Shown here: one piece after another, positions 16,173 to 24,477 of the stretch
Layout: every line of letters starts with the position of its first letter
Numbering within the stretch: position 1 is the stretch's first letter
Source: an uncultured Clostridia bacterium
GTDB lineage: Bacteria; Bacillota; Clostridia; Christensenellales; Borkfalkiaceae
Length of the DNA: 64,000 nucleotides
Direction: 5' to 3'
Assembly: GCA_947626575.1 (NCBI GenBank)
Contig: CANQSR010000008.1
Span: 1 to 64,000, forward strand
Notes under the pieces: generated by a model
Databases searched by the model: none
What the model was told of the DNA's origin: nothing
What the model saw: the letters and a program-made list of their open reading frames with translations, nothing else
Program-made: the position numbers and the translations under genes

Positions 16173-16202
16173 AGACGCAGAAACAGGGGAAAGGAGAAGA
16201 TC

Positions 16203-17996
16203 ATGCGTCCGCTTACAATGGAAAACGTCGTGCTTACGGAGGGCTTTTTCGGAGACGTGCAGCGAAAAAACGCCGAAGTTTCGCTCATGAACATTTACCG
16301 CCGCTTTGCCTCCACCCGCTTTGCCACCCTCGATTGCGTCAAGCGGGATCCGCCTTCCCACATCTTCTATGATTCCGATGTGGCGAAGTGGCTTGAAAGC
16401 GCGGCCTATTTTTCGGTGCGCTATCCGAGCGAAGAGGTGGCGCGCATCGTGCATGAGACGACGGAAAAGATCATTTCGCACCAACTCCCGTGCGGCTATT
16501 TCAACAGCTATTATCAGACGTATAAACCCGATAAGATCTTTTGCGAACGCACCGAACACGAACTCTACTGTGCGGGGCATCTCATCGAGGCGGCGGTCGC
16601 GCTCGATGAAACGGGTCTTGACCATACGCTCCTGCCCGCCATGAAGAAGTATGCGGATTACATCTACAAGCGTTTCTATGTTGCCCGCGATACGGCGTTC
16701 ACGACGTGCGGGCATCCCGAAATCGAACTCGCGCTTGTGCGGCTGTATTCCCATACGAGGCAAAAAAAGTACCTCACGCTCGCAAAATTTTTTCTCGATG
16801 AGCGCGGGAAGCGTGCGGAGGAGATCTATCCGGGGCGGGACCGCCAATATGACCAAAGCCACCTGCCCGTGCGGGAGCAAACGGAGGCGGTGGGACATGC
16901 CGTGCGCGCCCTGTATCTCTATATCGCCATGGCGGATGTGGGGCGGCTGACGAAGGAGAAGGCGCTGTCCGCGGCGGCGGAGCGATTGTTTGAAAACGTC
17001 GTCACGCAAAAAATGTACATCACGGGCGGGACGGGTTCCAACTATGCGGGGGAATGGTTTACCGAGCCATACGATCTGCCCAATGAATATGCGTACGCCG
17101 AGACGTGTTCGGCCATTGCGCTCGCGCTGCTAAGCGGGCGGCTCGCGCAGATCAAAAACCGCGCGGAATATCACGAGGTCATGGAGCGCGTCCTCTGCAA
17201 CAACCTGCTGGCGGCGCAGTCCAAGGACGGCAAAGCCTTCTTCTATACCAATCCCCTTGAAACCAACGCGGCCCACCTGAAATTTGCGCGCGAGCATGCG
17301 TTTCCGTATCAACCCATTGCCGAGCGCGTCGAGCTGTTCGATTGTTCCTGTTGCCCGCCCAACCTCACCCGCTTCATCGGTTCCCTCGAAGAGCGGATCT
17401 ACGGCGTGGAAAGGGGCGTTCTGTATGTAAACCAATATATTTCCTCAGAGGCGAGCGGGGCGGGGATCTCGCTCTCGCTCCGCGCCGCATACCCCTTCGG
17501 GGGGAGCGTACGCATCCGCGCCGAAGGCAAGGGGACGCTCAAACTCCGCATTCCCGCGTGGAGCGGAAAGGTCTCCTGCACGGTAAACGGAGCATTCTAT
17601 CCCGTCCGTCCGCGCGGGAAGTATTTCGCCGTGCGCATCGACGGCGAGACGGAAATCGGGCTGGACCTTGATATGCGCCTGCGGTTTACGTACGCAAGCG
17701 CGCAAGTTGCGGAGAACTGCGGCAGGCACGCCGTGGAATACGGCCCGCTCGTGCTGTGCGCGGAAGGGGTGGATAACGGCGGCGGCCTGCGCGGCCTTGC
17801 CATACGGTCGCTGAAAGGGGAGATCGAGGCCGAAAATGGGATGCTCGAAGTGACGTTGCCCGCGCATAGGCTTTGCTCGGCAAGGGAGCTTTATTCGCAC
17901 AGGAAACCTTCATTGGAGACGTGTACGGTGAAGCTCATCCCGTATTTTGCCTGGGCGAACCGCGGCGAAACGGAGATGCAGATATGGTTTTTATAG
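16203..17996 (+). CDS. GH127 beta-L-arabinofuranosidase
   Basis: 597 residues, cytoplasmic (no signal), the usual DUF1680/GH127 length or slightly short. An (alpha/alpha)6 barrel is indicated by HELYCAGHLIEAAVA, TTCGHPEIELALVRLY, REQTEAVGHAVRALYLY and ITGGTGSNYAGEWFTEPYDL. The zinc-cysteine catalytic motif CSCCPPN lies near residues 380-386, with the partner Glu in the preceding AYAETCSA segment. Members cleave terminal beta-L-arabinofuranose from short arabino-oligosaccharides with a Cys nucleophile. It has its own promoter and complements the GH51, GH36, GH2 and araA/araD genes 18-30 kb downstream. AAAGGAG precedes ATG. Confidence 0.92.
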   Translation: MRPLTMENVVLTEGFFGDVQRKNAEVSLMNIYRRFASTRFATLDCVKRDPPSHIFYDSDVAKWLESAAYFSVRYPSEEVARIVHETTEKIISHQLPCGYFNSYYQTYKPDKIFCERTEHELYCAGHLIEAAVALDETGLDHTLLPAMKKYADYIYKRFYVARDTAFTTCGHPEIELALVRLYSHTRQKKYLTLAKFFLDERGKRAEEIYPGRDRQYDQSHLPVREQTEAVGHAVRALYLYIAMADVGRLTKEKALSAAAERLFENVVTQKMYITGGTGSNYAGEWFTEPYDLPNEYAYAETCSAIALALLSGRLAQIKNRAEYHEVMERVLCNNLLAAQSKDGKAFFYTNPLETNAAHLKFAREHAFPYQPIAERVELFDCSCCPPNLTRFIGSLEERIYGVERGVLYVNQYISSEASGAGISLSLRAAYPFGGSVRIRAEGKGTLKLRIPAWSGKVSCTVNGAFYPVRPRGKYFAVRIDGETEIGLDLDMRLRFTYASAQVAENCGRHAVEYGPLVLCAEGVDNGGGLRGLAIRSLKGEIEAENGMLEVTLPAHRLCSARELYSHRKPSLETCTVKLIPYFAWANRGETEMQIWFL

Positions 17997-18009
17997 CCTG
18001 CGGCGGTGC

Positions 18010-18101
18010 GGCGGTCCGAGTGGCAATATTATTTCCATGGGAAAGGGGAACACAAAAGCGTTCCCCTTTCCCATGGAGCTGATGAGCGGACTCGGACCTC
18101 G
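18010..18101 (-). repeat. Duplicated tRNA-Thr 3' end with its own terminator
   Basis: 18074-18097 is identical to the last 24 bases of the tRNA-Thr gene, but no 5' part precedes it. It is followed by a perfect 17-bp hairpin (18035-18051 with 18060-18076) that includes the CCA triplet, then by a 20-base block (18010-18029) also found after the real tRNA at 18209-18228. Offset between the copies is 198-199 bases. Confidence 0.8.
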
Positions 18102-18208
18102 TCGACGCGCGCCTTTTTCATACGCTTTTCTTGCGAAAAGCTCTTTTTTCAGGCGGCGTCTCCTCCTCCCACAAAAATACTGCGTCTTTTTGTGGGAACC
18201 CTTTGGTC
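18102..18208. other. Spacer between the tRNA-end copies
   Basis: No gene. It holds a GCTTTTC...GAAAAGC hairpin and a CCCACAAAAA...TTTTTGTGGG hairpin (about 18167-18195), each with T runs. Confidence 0.5.
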
Positions 18209-18271
18209 GGCGGTCCGAGTGGCAATATATTACCATAAAAAAATGGAATGCGTTTGCATTCCATTTTTTTA
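18209..18271 (-). terminator. tRNA-Thr terminator and conserved distal block
   Basis: The 19-bp stem 18233-18251 with 18256-18274 (loop GTTT) starts with the tRNA's own CCA and ends in seven T on the minus strand. The block 18209-18228 beyond it repeats 18010-18029 and is the inverse of the T-arm bases GGCGGTCCGAGT. Confidence 0.8.
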
Positions 18272-18347
<76 letters not shown>

Positions 18348-18373
18348 ACTACACCAGCACAACTTACCTATAT

Positions 18374-18402
18374 AGTATAGTAAAATCCGCGCACCCCGTC
18401 AA
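18374..18402 (-). promoter_or_regulatory. tRNA-Thr promoter nested in a terminator loop
   Basis: Minus strand TTGACG (18397-18402), 17 bases, TATACT (18374-18379). The -35 box lies in the loop of the hairpin 18382-18421. Confidence 0.75.
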
Positions 18403-18421
18403 GCGATAATGCGCGGATTTT
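18382..18421 (-). terminator. Terminator of the asd-dapA-dapB operon
   Basis: AAAATCCGCGCA pairs with TGCGCGGATTTT (12 bp), 25 bases after the dapB stop, ending in TTTT on the minus strand. Confidence 0.75.
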
Positions 18422-18446
18422 GCAAATTTCGGAGAAAAGTTTTTTG

Positions 18447-19193
18447 TCATCCAAGCATATCGTTGAGCATATCCTGCATGCCGTATAGCCCTGCCGCCGC
18501 CGTGCAGAGCCACCGCGCGGCGGAGAGCGCCCCTGCCGCAAAGACCTTTCTCGACCGTGCCGAATGGGAGAAGGTGACGATCTCGTCCTCGCCTGCGAAC
18601 ATCACTTCATGTTCCCCGACGATATTGCCGCCGCGTACGGCGTGGATGCCGATCTCGGATTTGCTTCTCGGACCCGTCATGCCCTTGCGCCCATACACCA
18701 AGTCCCCGCCGCGCACCTTCTCCACGCGTTCGGCGAGCATGAGCGCGGTGCCGGAGGGCGCATCTTTCTTTGCGCTGTGGTGCCGCTCGATGATCTCCAC
18801 GTCGAAATCTTTGAGGACCGCGGCCGCCCGCTCGGCAAGCGTTTGGAGCAGGCTGATGCCGAGGGAGAGGTTGCCCGATTTGAAGATGGGGATCCGCTGT
18901 GCATATGCGCAGATGAGCGCTTCGTCGTCGGCGGAATACCCCGTTGCGCCGAGCAGGATGGGGATGCCGCGCGCTTCGGCAAAGCGGAGCCGCTCACTGA
19001 GCCCTTCGGCGGAGGAAAAATCTATGATGACGTCTGCGCTCTCGCCGACCGCCTCAAAATTCGGATAGACGGGGTACTCCGCGGACATGGGTACCACGTC
19101 CACGCCGCAGACCACCGTTTCGCCCCTTTCCGAAGCGCATTCGGCGACCATTCTTCCCATCCTTCCCGCCGCGCCGCAGATGAGGATCCTCAT
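18447..19193 (-). CDS. dapB: 4-hydroxy-tetrahydrodipicolinate reductase
   Basis: 248 residues. It reduces the product of DapA to tetrahydrodipicolinate with NAD(P)H in lysine and diaminopimelate synthesis. N-terminal dinucleotide fold GAAGRMGRMV (residues 7-16); the catalytic signature ERHHSAKKDAPSGTA is complete, with the His and Lys of the active site. Length is normal for the family (about 240-270). Its ATG overlaps the dapA stop (ATGA), so the two are translationally coupled. It is the last gene of the lysine-riboswitch operon. The pathway product also feeds cell wall and, in spore formers, dipicolinate. Confidence 0.97.
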   Translation of the reverse strand: MRILICGAAGRMGRMVAECASERGETVVCGVDVVPMSAEYPVYPNFEAVGESADVIIDFSSAEGLSERLRFAEARGIPILLGATGYSADDEALICAYAQRIPIFKSGNLSLGISLLQTLAERAAAVLKDFDVEIIERHHSAKKDAPSGTALMLAERVEKVRGGDLVYGRKGMTGPRSKSEIGIHAVRGGNIVGEHEVMFAGEDEIVTFSHSARSRKVFAAGALSAARWLCTAAAGLYGMQDMLNDMLG

Positions 19194-20080
19194 GCGTTCA
19201 CCTCCAATCCGAAGCGCTTCATTTCTTCAAGCAAGAGGGCGCGGTGTTCTTCCGTAAGAGGGGTAAGCGGCAGGCGCGGGATGCCCGCGCGGAAACCGAG
19301 CAGATTCAATCCCTCCTTGACGGGGATGGGGTTGACTTCGCAAAAACATGCCGCCGAGAGGGGCAGGAGGGCGTCGGCGAGCTTGTTGGCCGAATACAGC
19401 CGCCGCTCAAACACGGCCTCGGTGAGCCTTTTTACGGCGCGCGGCGCCAAATTGGAGACGACGGAGATGACCGCCGCGCCGCCCGCGCAGAGGATGGGCA
19501 GGTTGAGCGCGTCCTCGCCCGAATAGACGTCGAGCCGCCCGCGGGTACGGCACATGGTATCCAAAACTTGCGCCATGTTCCCGCTCGCCTCCTTGATGCC
19601 CGCGATATTTTCAATGTCCGCGAGCCTTTCCGCCGTTTCGGGAAGCAGGTTGACCCCTGTGCGCGAGGGAACGTTGTAGGCGATCACGGGGATGCTTATG
19701 GCATCGGCGATCGCCGCATAATGCGCGATAAGCCCCGCCTGCGTGCATTTGTTGTAGTAGGGGGTCACGGCCAAAACGCCGTCCGCCCCCGCCCGTTCGG
19801 CCGCCTGCGCCCCGATTGCGGCGCAGGCCGTGCTGTTACTGCCCACGCCCACAATGATCTTGGCGCGTTTTCCCGTCTGTTCAACGGCAAAGCGGATGAG
19901 TTCCGAACGCTCCGTTTCGGACATGGTAGCGGGTTCGCCCGTCGTTCCGAGGATCACGAGCGCATCGGTGCCGCCCGCGAGCTGATATTCGATCATCTCC
20001 CGGAAGCTCTCGAAGTCGATGCCGTTTTGGGTAAATGGGGTGACCATAGCGGTCGCGCTCCCACGCAAAAATCCTGTCAT
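19190..20080 (-). CDS. dapA: 4-hydroxy-tetrahydrodipicolinate synthase
   Basis: 296 residues, the normal length. It condenses aspartate semialdehyde and pyruvate. Visible signatures are LGTTGEPATMSETER, the Tyr of YNVPSRTGVN and the Schiff-base Lys of IAGIKEASGN, all in a TIM barrel. It lies 42 bases after asd and overlaps dapB by four bases. The riboswitch upstream of asd should shut it off when lysine is abundant. Confidence 0.97.
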   Translation of the reverse strand: MTGFLRGSATAMVTPFTQNGIDFESFREMIEYQLAGGTDALVILGTTGEPATMSETERSELIRFAVEQTGKRAKIIVGVGSNSTACAAIGAQAAERAGADGVLAVTPYYNKCTQAGLIAHYAAIADAISIPVIAYNVPSRTGVNLLPETAERLADIENIAGIKEASGNMAQVLDTMCRTRGRLDVYSGEDALNLPILCAGGAAVISVVSNLAPRAVKRLTEAVFERRLYSANKLADALLPLSAACFCEVNPIPVKEGLNLLGFRAGIPRLPLTPLTEEHRALLLEEMKRFGLEVNA

Positions 20081-20122
20081 GATTGCTCCTTGTTACATTC
20101 TATGGAATTGCGCGGAAATCGG

Positions 20123-21199
20123 TCAGCCGAAGTATCCCTTTACCGCGAGCAGTTCGGCGAGCAACACCGCGCCGCCCGCCGCGCCCCGCAGCGTGTTGTG
20201 CGAACAGCCGATGAATTTCCAATCGAACACGCTGTCCTCCCGCAGCCTGCCCGCCGTGACGGCCATGCCGTTTTCGCACATCCTGTCGAGTTTGGGCTGG
20301 GGACGGTCGTCCTCGCCGAGATAGTGGATGAATTTTTCGGGCGCGGAGGGGAGGCCGAGCCGTTGCGGCTCGCCCCGGAAGTTTTCCCATGCCGCGAGGA
20401 TCTCTTCGCGCGAGGGTTTTTGTTCGAAGGAGACGAACACGGCCGCCGTATGCCCGTCGCTCACGGGTACACGGACGCACTGCGCGCTGATGCGGGGCGT
20501 CGCCGCGGCGACGATCTCCTTGCCGTTGAAAGTTCCCCAGATCTTCAAGGGTTCCCGTTCGCTCTTTTCCTCTTCGCCGCCGATGTAGGGGATGACGTTG
20601 TCGATGATCTCAGGCATGGTCTCAAAGGTCTTGCCCGCCCCGGATACGGCCTGATAGGTACACACGGCGACGTTGCGGATGCCGAACCTTTTCAGGGGAT
20701 GCAGGAGGGGGACATAGGATTGCAGGGAGCAGTTGCTCTTGACGGCGATGAAGCCGCGCGAGGTCCCAAGCCGCTTTCTTTGGGCCGCAATGGCGCCGAG
20801 ATGTTCGGGGTTGAGTTCGGGGATGACCATGGGGACATCGGGCGTGGCGCGGTGCGCGGAGTTGTTGGAGACGACGGGGATCTCCGCCCGCGCATAGCGT
20901 TCTTCGAGGGCGGCCGTCTCCGCTTTCCCCATGCCGACGGCGGAAAATACGAAGTCCACTTCGCCCGCAAGTTCTTCGGGGCGGGAGGCGTCGCGCAGGA
21001 CCATTTCACGCGCAAATGCGGGGATGGGGCCTGAAAATCCGCGTGCGGCAAGCGCTTCGGCATACGTTTTCCCCGCGCTGCGGGGGCTGGCGGAAAGCAC
21101 GGTTGGGGTAAAATAGGGGTGATGTTCGAGGAGAGAGACGAATCTCCTCCCGACCATGCCGCTTGCGCCGATGATCCCGACTTTGAATTTTCTCTGCAT
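20123..21199 (-). CDS. asd: Aspartate-semialdehyde dehydrogenase, long type
   Basis: 358 residues. It converts aspartyl phosphate to aspartate semialdehyde. GIIGASGMVGRRFV is the NADP site; the catalytic Cys is in KSNCSLQSY, and the later His lies in VPVSDGHTA. The sequence belongs to the long form seen in archaea, fungi and some Firmicutes rather than the usual 330-residue bacterial Asd. ATG 21199 was chosen because AGGAGG lies five bases upstream; the longer reading starts with a GTG inside that site. First gene of the riboswitch operon. Confidence 0.95.
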   Translation of the reverse strand: MQRKFKVGIIGASGMVGRRFVSLLEHHPYFTPTVLSASPRSAGKTYAEALAARGFSGPIPAFAREMVLRDASRPEELAGEVDFVFSAVGMGKAETAALEERYARAEIPVVSNNSAHRATPDVPMVIPELNPEHLGAIAAQRKRLGTSRGFIAVKSNCSLQSYVPLLHPLKRFGIRNVAVCTYQAVSGAGKTFETMPEIIDNVIPYIGGEEEKSEREPLKIWGTFNGKEIVAAATPRISAQCVRVPVSDGHTAAVFVSFEQKPSREEILAAWENFRGEPQRLGLPSAPEKFIHYLGEDDRPQPKLDRMCENGMAVTAGRLREDSVFDWKFIGCSHNTLRGAAGGAVLLAELLAVKGYFG

Positions 21200-21209
21200 A
21201 CGCACCTCC

Positions 21210-21245
21210 TGATGATAAAGAAAGGGACGGCAATTGCGCCGTCCC
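21210..21245 (-). terminator. Riboswitch expression platform: intrinsic terminator
   Basis: On the minus strand GGGACGGC-GCAATT-GCCGTCCC (21224-21245) is followed by TTTCTTT, ten bases before the asd ribosome site. It is the expected off-state terminator. Confidence 0.85.
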
Positions 21246-21261
21246 GCCCAAACGCATTGAG

Positions 21262-21430
21262 CCGTCGAAAGCGCTCCACCGAAGGGTGACAGGGATACGG
21301 ATGTTCTCCCTTATCCCCAACGCGCCCATGGGGGAAGGCGCATTTCGGCGGCGATGCCCTTTCCTCTGCGTTCTTAGGGATTCCCCGTCCCTTCCGCAGA
21401 TTACTCTTGCTCTGCCGCTCCTCTTTTGAC
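21262..21430 (-). promoter_or_regulatory. Lysine riboswitch (L box)
   Basis: The minus-strand leader of asd carries the L-box blocks in order: AGAGGAGCGG, AAGAGTA, GGAAAGGGCATCGCCG, CCGAAATG, a GGGGATAAGGGAGAAC segment, CTGTCAC, and the closing GGTGGAGCGCTTTC. These match the conserved five-helix lysine aptamer. It is followed by a terminator just before the asd ribosome site, so lysine binding should stop transcription of asd-dapA-dapB. Confidence 0.9.
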
Positions 21431-21437
21431 AAAAATT

Positions 21438-21466
21438 ATTTTAACACGGCAAAGATGAAAAGTAAA
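21438..21466 (-). promoter_or_regulatory. Promoter of the lysine operon
   Basis: Minus strand TTTACT (21461-21466), 17 bases, TAAAAT (21438-21443), starting just ahead of the aptamer. Confidence 0.7.
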
Positions 21467-21485
21467 GAAAAATTGCCGTTTTTCA

Positions 21486-21514
21486 TTGAAATATTTTTGC
21501 GTTTGTGTTACAAT
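21486..21514 (+). promoter_or_regulatory. Promoter of the 21568 gene
   Basis: TTGAAA (21486-21491), 17 bases, TACAAT (21509-21514). It is divergent from the lysine operon promoter 20 bases away. Confidence 0.65.
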
Positions 21515-21567
21515 GGGAAAAGGCGGGTCTCCCGCCCCGAATTTGTAGGGAAAAGCGGAGTAAAAAA

Positions 21568-22878
21568 ATGGCAGATAGAGAACGCAAGGGCCTCGTGGCC
21601 CGTTGGCTGGAAGGGAAGGAACGGGATGAAGAGTATGCGCGCAGTACGCTCCCGACCAACCGCTGGTCGCTCTTTTGGGACATTCTGAAAGGAAGATTCG
21701 GGCGGCTGATGCTCGTCAATCTTCTCATGTTGCTTACCTTCCTCCCCGCGATCGCCGTGATCGTCTGGCGGTCTCTTTGGCTGTGGTCGCAGGGCGTGAT
21801 GGGGCCGTTTGCGGGCGGCCTCGGCGCGGGCGTTTCGGCGATCCCGCCCGACCAGCTCGTGGGCGTTGCGGAAATGATGGTCTTTCAGGCCGACCTCATG
21901 TTCTTCGGCCTGCTCATTCCCTGCCTCGCGATCGCGGCCGTCGGCATTTCGGGCGGCGCCTATATCATCCGCAACCTCATCTGGACGGAGGGCATCTTCG
22001 TCGCCAACGACTTCGCCCGCGGCATCAAGCGCAACTTCTGGAATGTGTTGGAGGCCGTGCTGATCTTCGGTTTCGCGCTCTTTTTGGTGCGCACGATGGC
22101 CAATCTCGCCGAGCTGTATATCGCGCGCGGCGTGGGTTCCCGCGGCTGGATGATCGCTTCGGAGACCTTCGGCTACATCATCATCGTATTCCTTCTGCTC
22201 GTCTGCATGTGGATGATCTCGCTTGGCATCAACTATAAACAGGGGCCGTGGACGCTCTTCCGCAATGCCGTCGTGATGACGGTCGGCACCATCCCGCAGA
22301 CCATCTTCTTCGGCGCGCTTGCCGCCATCCCCGTGGTACTTTCGCTGTTCGGCGGCGATTTCTTCTCGGTGATCGGCATCGTGATCTTGCTGCTGTTCGG
22401 CTTCTCCTATTTCTTCCTCGTGTGGCTGGATTTTTGCCAATGGGCCTTTGATAAGTTTGTCAATCCCAATTTCGGCATCGCAACGGGGCGCGGGCTTTAC
22501 AACAAGGAGAGCGGCAAGATGCAGGGAAGCCCCGAAGAAGCCGCCGCAGAGAGCGACGCGATGCGCGAATACCGCCGCATGATTGTGGCGCAGGGCAAGT
22601 CCACCCTCGTCTCCCGCCCCATCAAACCGCTCGATGACGATGTAGAACTCTACCAGCTCCCCGAATCCTTCTCCCGTGAGGACCTCAAAAAACTCCGCGA
22701 GAGCAAGGAGTTTATGGAAGAGGACGTCAAGGCCTATGAAGAGGAACACCGCAACGACCCCGCGTTCGTGGAATACAACCGCGAGTTCGAGGAGCGCGAA
22801 CGCGCCATCCAAGAGGAGGAAAACGGCGGCAAAAAGAAGCCGGTAAAGAAACCCAAGATGCTCAACAAACGGAAGTAA
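21568..22878 (+). CDS. Polytopic membrane protein (DUF624-like)
   Basis: 436 residues starting MADRERKGLVARWLEGKE after GGAG. About six membrane segments lie between residues 45 and 310, including RLMLVNLLMLLTFLPAIAVI near the start, a layout like the YesL/DUF624 family. The last 125 residues are hydrophilic and strongly charged (EDLKKLRESKEFMEEDVKAY...) and end in a lysine-rich tail. Family assignment is tentative and the substrate or role is unknown. It starts the rightward block that continues with a methyltransferase and Hsp33. Confidence 0.75.
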   Translation: MADRERKGLVARWLEGKERDEEYARSTLPTNRWSLFWDILKGRFGRLMLVNLLMLLTFLPAIAVIVWRSLWLWSQGVMGPFAGGLGAGVSAIPPDQLVGVAEMMVFQADLMFFGLLIPCLAIAAVGISGGAYIIRNLIWTEGIFVANDFARGIKRNFWNVLEAVLIFGFALFLVRTMANLAELYIARGVGSRGWMIASETFGYIIIVFLLLVCMWMISLGINYKQGPWTLFRNAVVMTVGTIPQTIFFGALAAIPVVLSLFGGDFFSVIGIVILLLFGFSYFFLVWLDFCQWAFDKFVNPNFGIATGRGLYNKESGKMQGSPEEAAAESDAMREYRRMIVAQGKSTLVSRPIKPLDDDVELYQLPESFSREDLKKLRESKEFMEEDVKAYEEEHRNDPAFVEYNREFEERERAIQEEENGGKKKPVKKPKMLNKRK

Positions 22879-22882
22879 CGGT

Positions 22883-23617
22883 ATGAGATCGCAGGCTTAC
22901 GATTCGCTCGCCGAGTGGTTCGAATACTTGAATGACGACTGCGACTATCCCAAATGGTCGCAGTATTTTATTGAAGGGCTCCGAGGGCGCGGCGCGGGAA
23001 AACGCGGGTTGGAGATCGGCTGCGGAAGCGGGGCGTTTTCGCGGGCTTTGACAAAAAACGGATATACCATGTCCGCGATGGACTGTTCCGCGCCCATGCT
23101 TTCAAAGGCCGCGCGGCTTGCGCGGGAAGAGGGGGCTTTGGTAAACTTTTTCCTCGGAGACGCGCGCACCTTCCGCCTCGCAAGCAGGGTGGATTTTATC
23201 ATCGCGCCCAATGATTGCTATAACTATGTGAAGGGGGAGGAGCTTGCGGGGGCGTTCGCCCACGCCGCGCGCGCACTCAAAAAGGGCGGCCTCTTTTGGC
23301 TGGATGTGAGTTCGCCCTGCAAACTCCGCGGAAAATTTGCAAATACTGTCTTTGCGGATGACCGCGACGAAGTGACTTACCTCTCCTTCAACCGCCTCTT
23401 CGAGGACCGCGCGGAGATGAACGTGACGCTCTTCGTGCGCGGGAAGGACGGGCGGTTCGGCCGTTTTGACGAGTTGCATACGCTGTACATCCACGAAGAG
23501 GAGACGCTTCTCGCAGCGCTCGCGGCCGCGGGGTTCCGGGTACTCTGCGTTGAGGGCCACCTCGGCGAGGACAAGCGGGGGAGCGACAGACTGAATCTGA
23601 TATGCGAAAGAGTTTGA
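22883..23617 (+). CDS. Class I SAM-dependent methyltransferase
   Basis: 244 residues. Motif I is GLEIGCGSGAFSRAL (about residues 42-56), followed by MDCSAPML and FFLGDARTFR, the SAM-binding layout of class I enzymes. The C-terminal strands (RFGRFDELHTLYIHEEETLL) resemble small-molecule methyltransferases of the UbiE/YodH type. The substrate is unknown. It begins four bases after the membrane-protein gene and overlaps hslO by 16 bases, so it is inside the operon. Confidence 0.88.
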   Translation: MRSQAYDSLAEWFEYLNDDCDYPKWSQYFIEGLRGRGAGKRGLEIGCGSGAFSRALTKNGYTMSAMDCSAPMLSKAARLAREEGALVNFFLGDARTFRLASRVDFIIAPNDCYNYVKGEELAGAFAHAARALKKGGLFWLDVSSPCKLRGKFANTVFADDRDEVTYLSFNRLFEDRAEMNVTLFVRGKDGRFGRFDELHTLYIHEEETLLAALAAAGFRVLCVEGHLGEDKRGSDRLNLICERV

Positions 23618-24477
23618 TCTACAAGACATTGATATGGGATGAAACGGCATCGCTTGCCGTTCTCGATACGGCCGCGCTCGTGAATGCAGCCATTCTCCGC
23701 CATGCGCTCACGCCCGTCGCCGCGGCGGCGTTGGGGCGCACGATGACCGCCTCCGCATACCTTTGCAGTTGGCTGAAAGAGGAGGAAAGTTCGCTCTCCG
23801 TGACCATTGCGGGAGGCGGCGCAGGCGGCAAGATCTGCGTTGCGGGAGACGGTGCATTGCATATGCGCGGCTTCGTCGAGCATCCGGATGCCGACCTCCC
23901 TCCCCGTGCCGACGGAAAGCTCGACGTGGGCGGCTTTACGGGTTCCGAAGGGACGCTCACCGTCATCCGCGACGACGGCGAGGGCATCCCCTTCGTGGGG
24001 ACGAGCGCGCTCGTCTCAGGCGAGATTGCCGAGGATTTTTCCGCGTATTTTCTGACGAGCGAACAGCGGCCGACGGGCGTCGCGCTCGGCGTACGCATCG
24101 ATACGGACGGCAGCTGCATGGCCGCGGGCGGCCTCTTTTTACAGCCCCTGCCGGGCGCGGGCGAGGAAGTTTTGGACCGTATCGAGGAAGTCATGCGCGG
24201 CTACGGGCAGATCTCCTCCATCCTTGCCGCGGAGGGCGCAGAGGGCATCTTCACGCGTTTTGGGGTACCCATGTCCGAAGGCAGGGAGATCTTTTTCCGT
24301 TGTCACTGTTCAAAGGAGCGCGTGGAGAGCCTCATTTTGTCTCTCGGAAAATCCGAGGCCGAGGCCATTTTGCGCGATGAAGGCGAGATCTCCGTATATT
24401 GCCATTACTGCAATACGTCGTATCGTTTCAACGAAGAAGAGACGCGGGCGCTCTTCGAGAGGGAGAACAAGCAATGA
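23602..24477 (+). CDS. hslO: Redox-regulated chaperone Hsp33
   Basis: 291 residues, the normal length. It is a cytoplasmic holdase that is activated when its zinc site is oxidised. The C-terminal redox switch is complete: CHC (FFRCHCSKERVE) and CHYC (YCHYCNTSYRF) supply the four zinc-binding cysteines. The N-terminal part has the family's ALGRTMTASA and GGLFLQPLPGA segments. It overlaps the methyltransferase gene and, by ATGA, the TPR gene that follows. Confidence 0.96.
   Translation: MRKSLIYKTLIWDETASLAVLDTAALVNAAILRHALTPVAAAALGRTMTASAYLCSWLKEEESSLSVTIAGGGAGGKICVAGDGALHMRGFVEHPDADLPPRADGKLDVGGFTGSEGTLTVIRDDGEGIPFVGTSALVSGEIAEDFSAYFLTSEQRPTGVALGVRIDTDGSCMAAGGLFLQPLPGAGEEVLDRIEEVMRGYGQISSILAAEGAEGIFTRFGVPMSEGREIFFRCHCSKERVESLILSLGKSEAEAILRDEGEISVYCHYCNTSYRFNEEETRALFERENKQ

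Noticed and set aside
13030-16290. A 1086-codon open frame on the plus strand opposite the InlB-repeat gene
   Set aside because: It is antisense to a repeat-rich, GC-biased gene, has no ribosome site or protein family features, and its length reflects the absence of stop codons opposite that codon usage.
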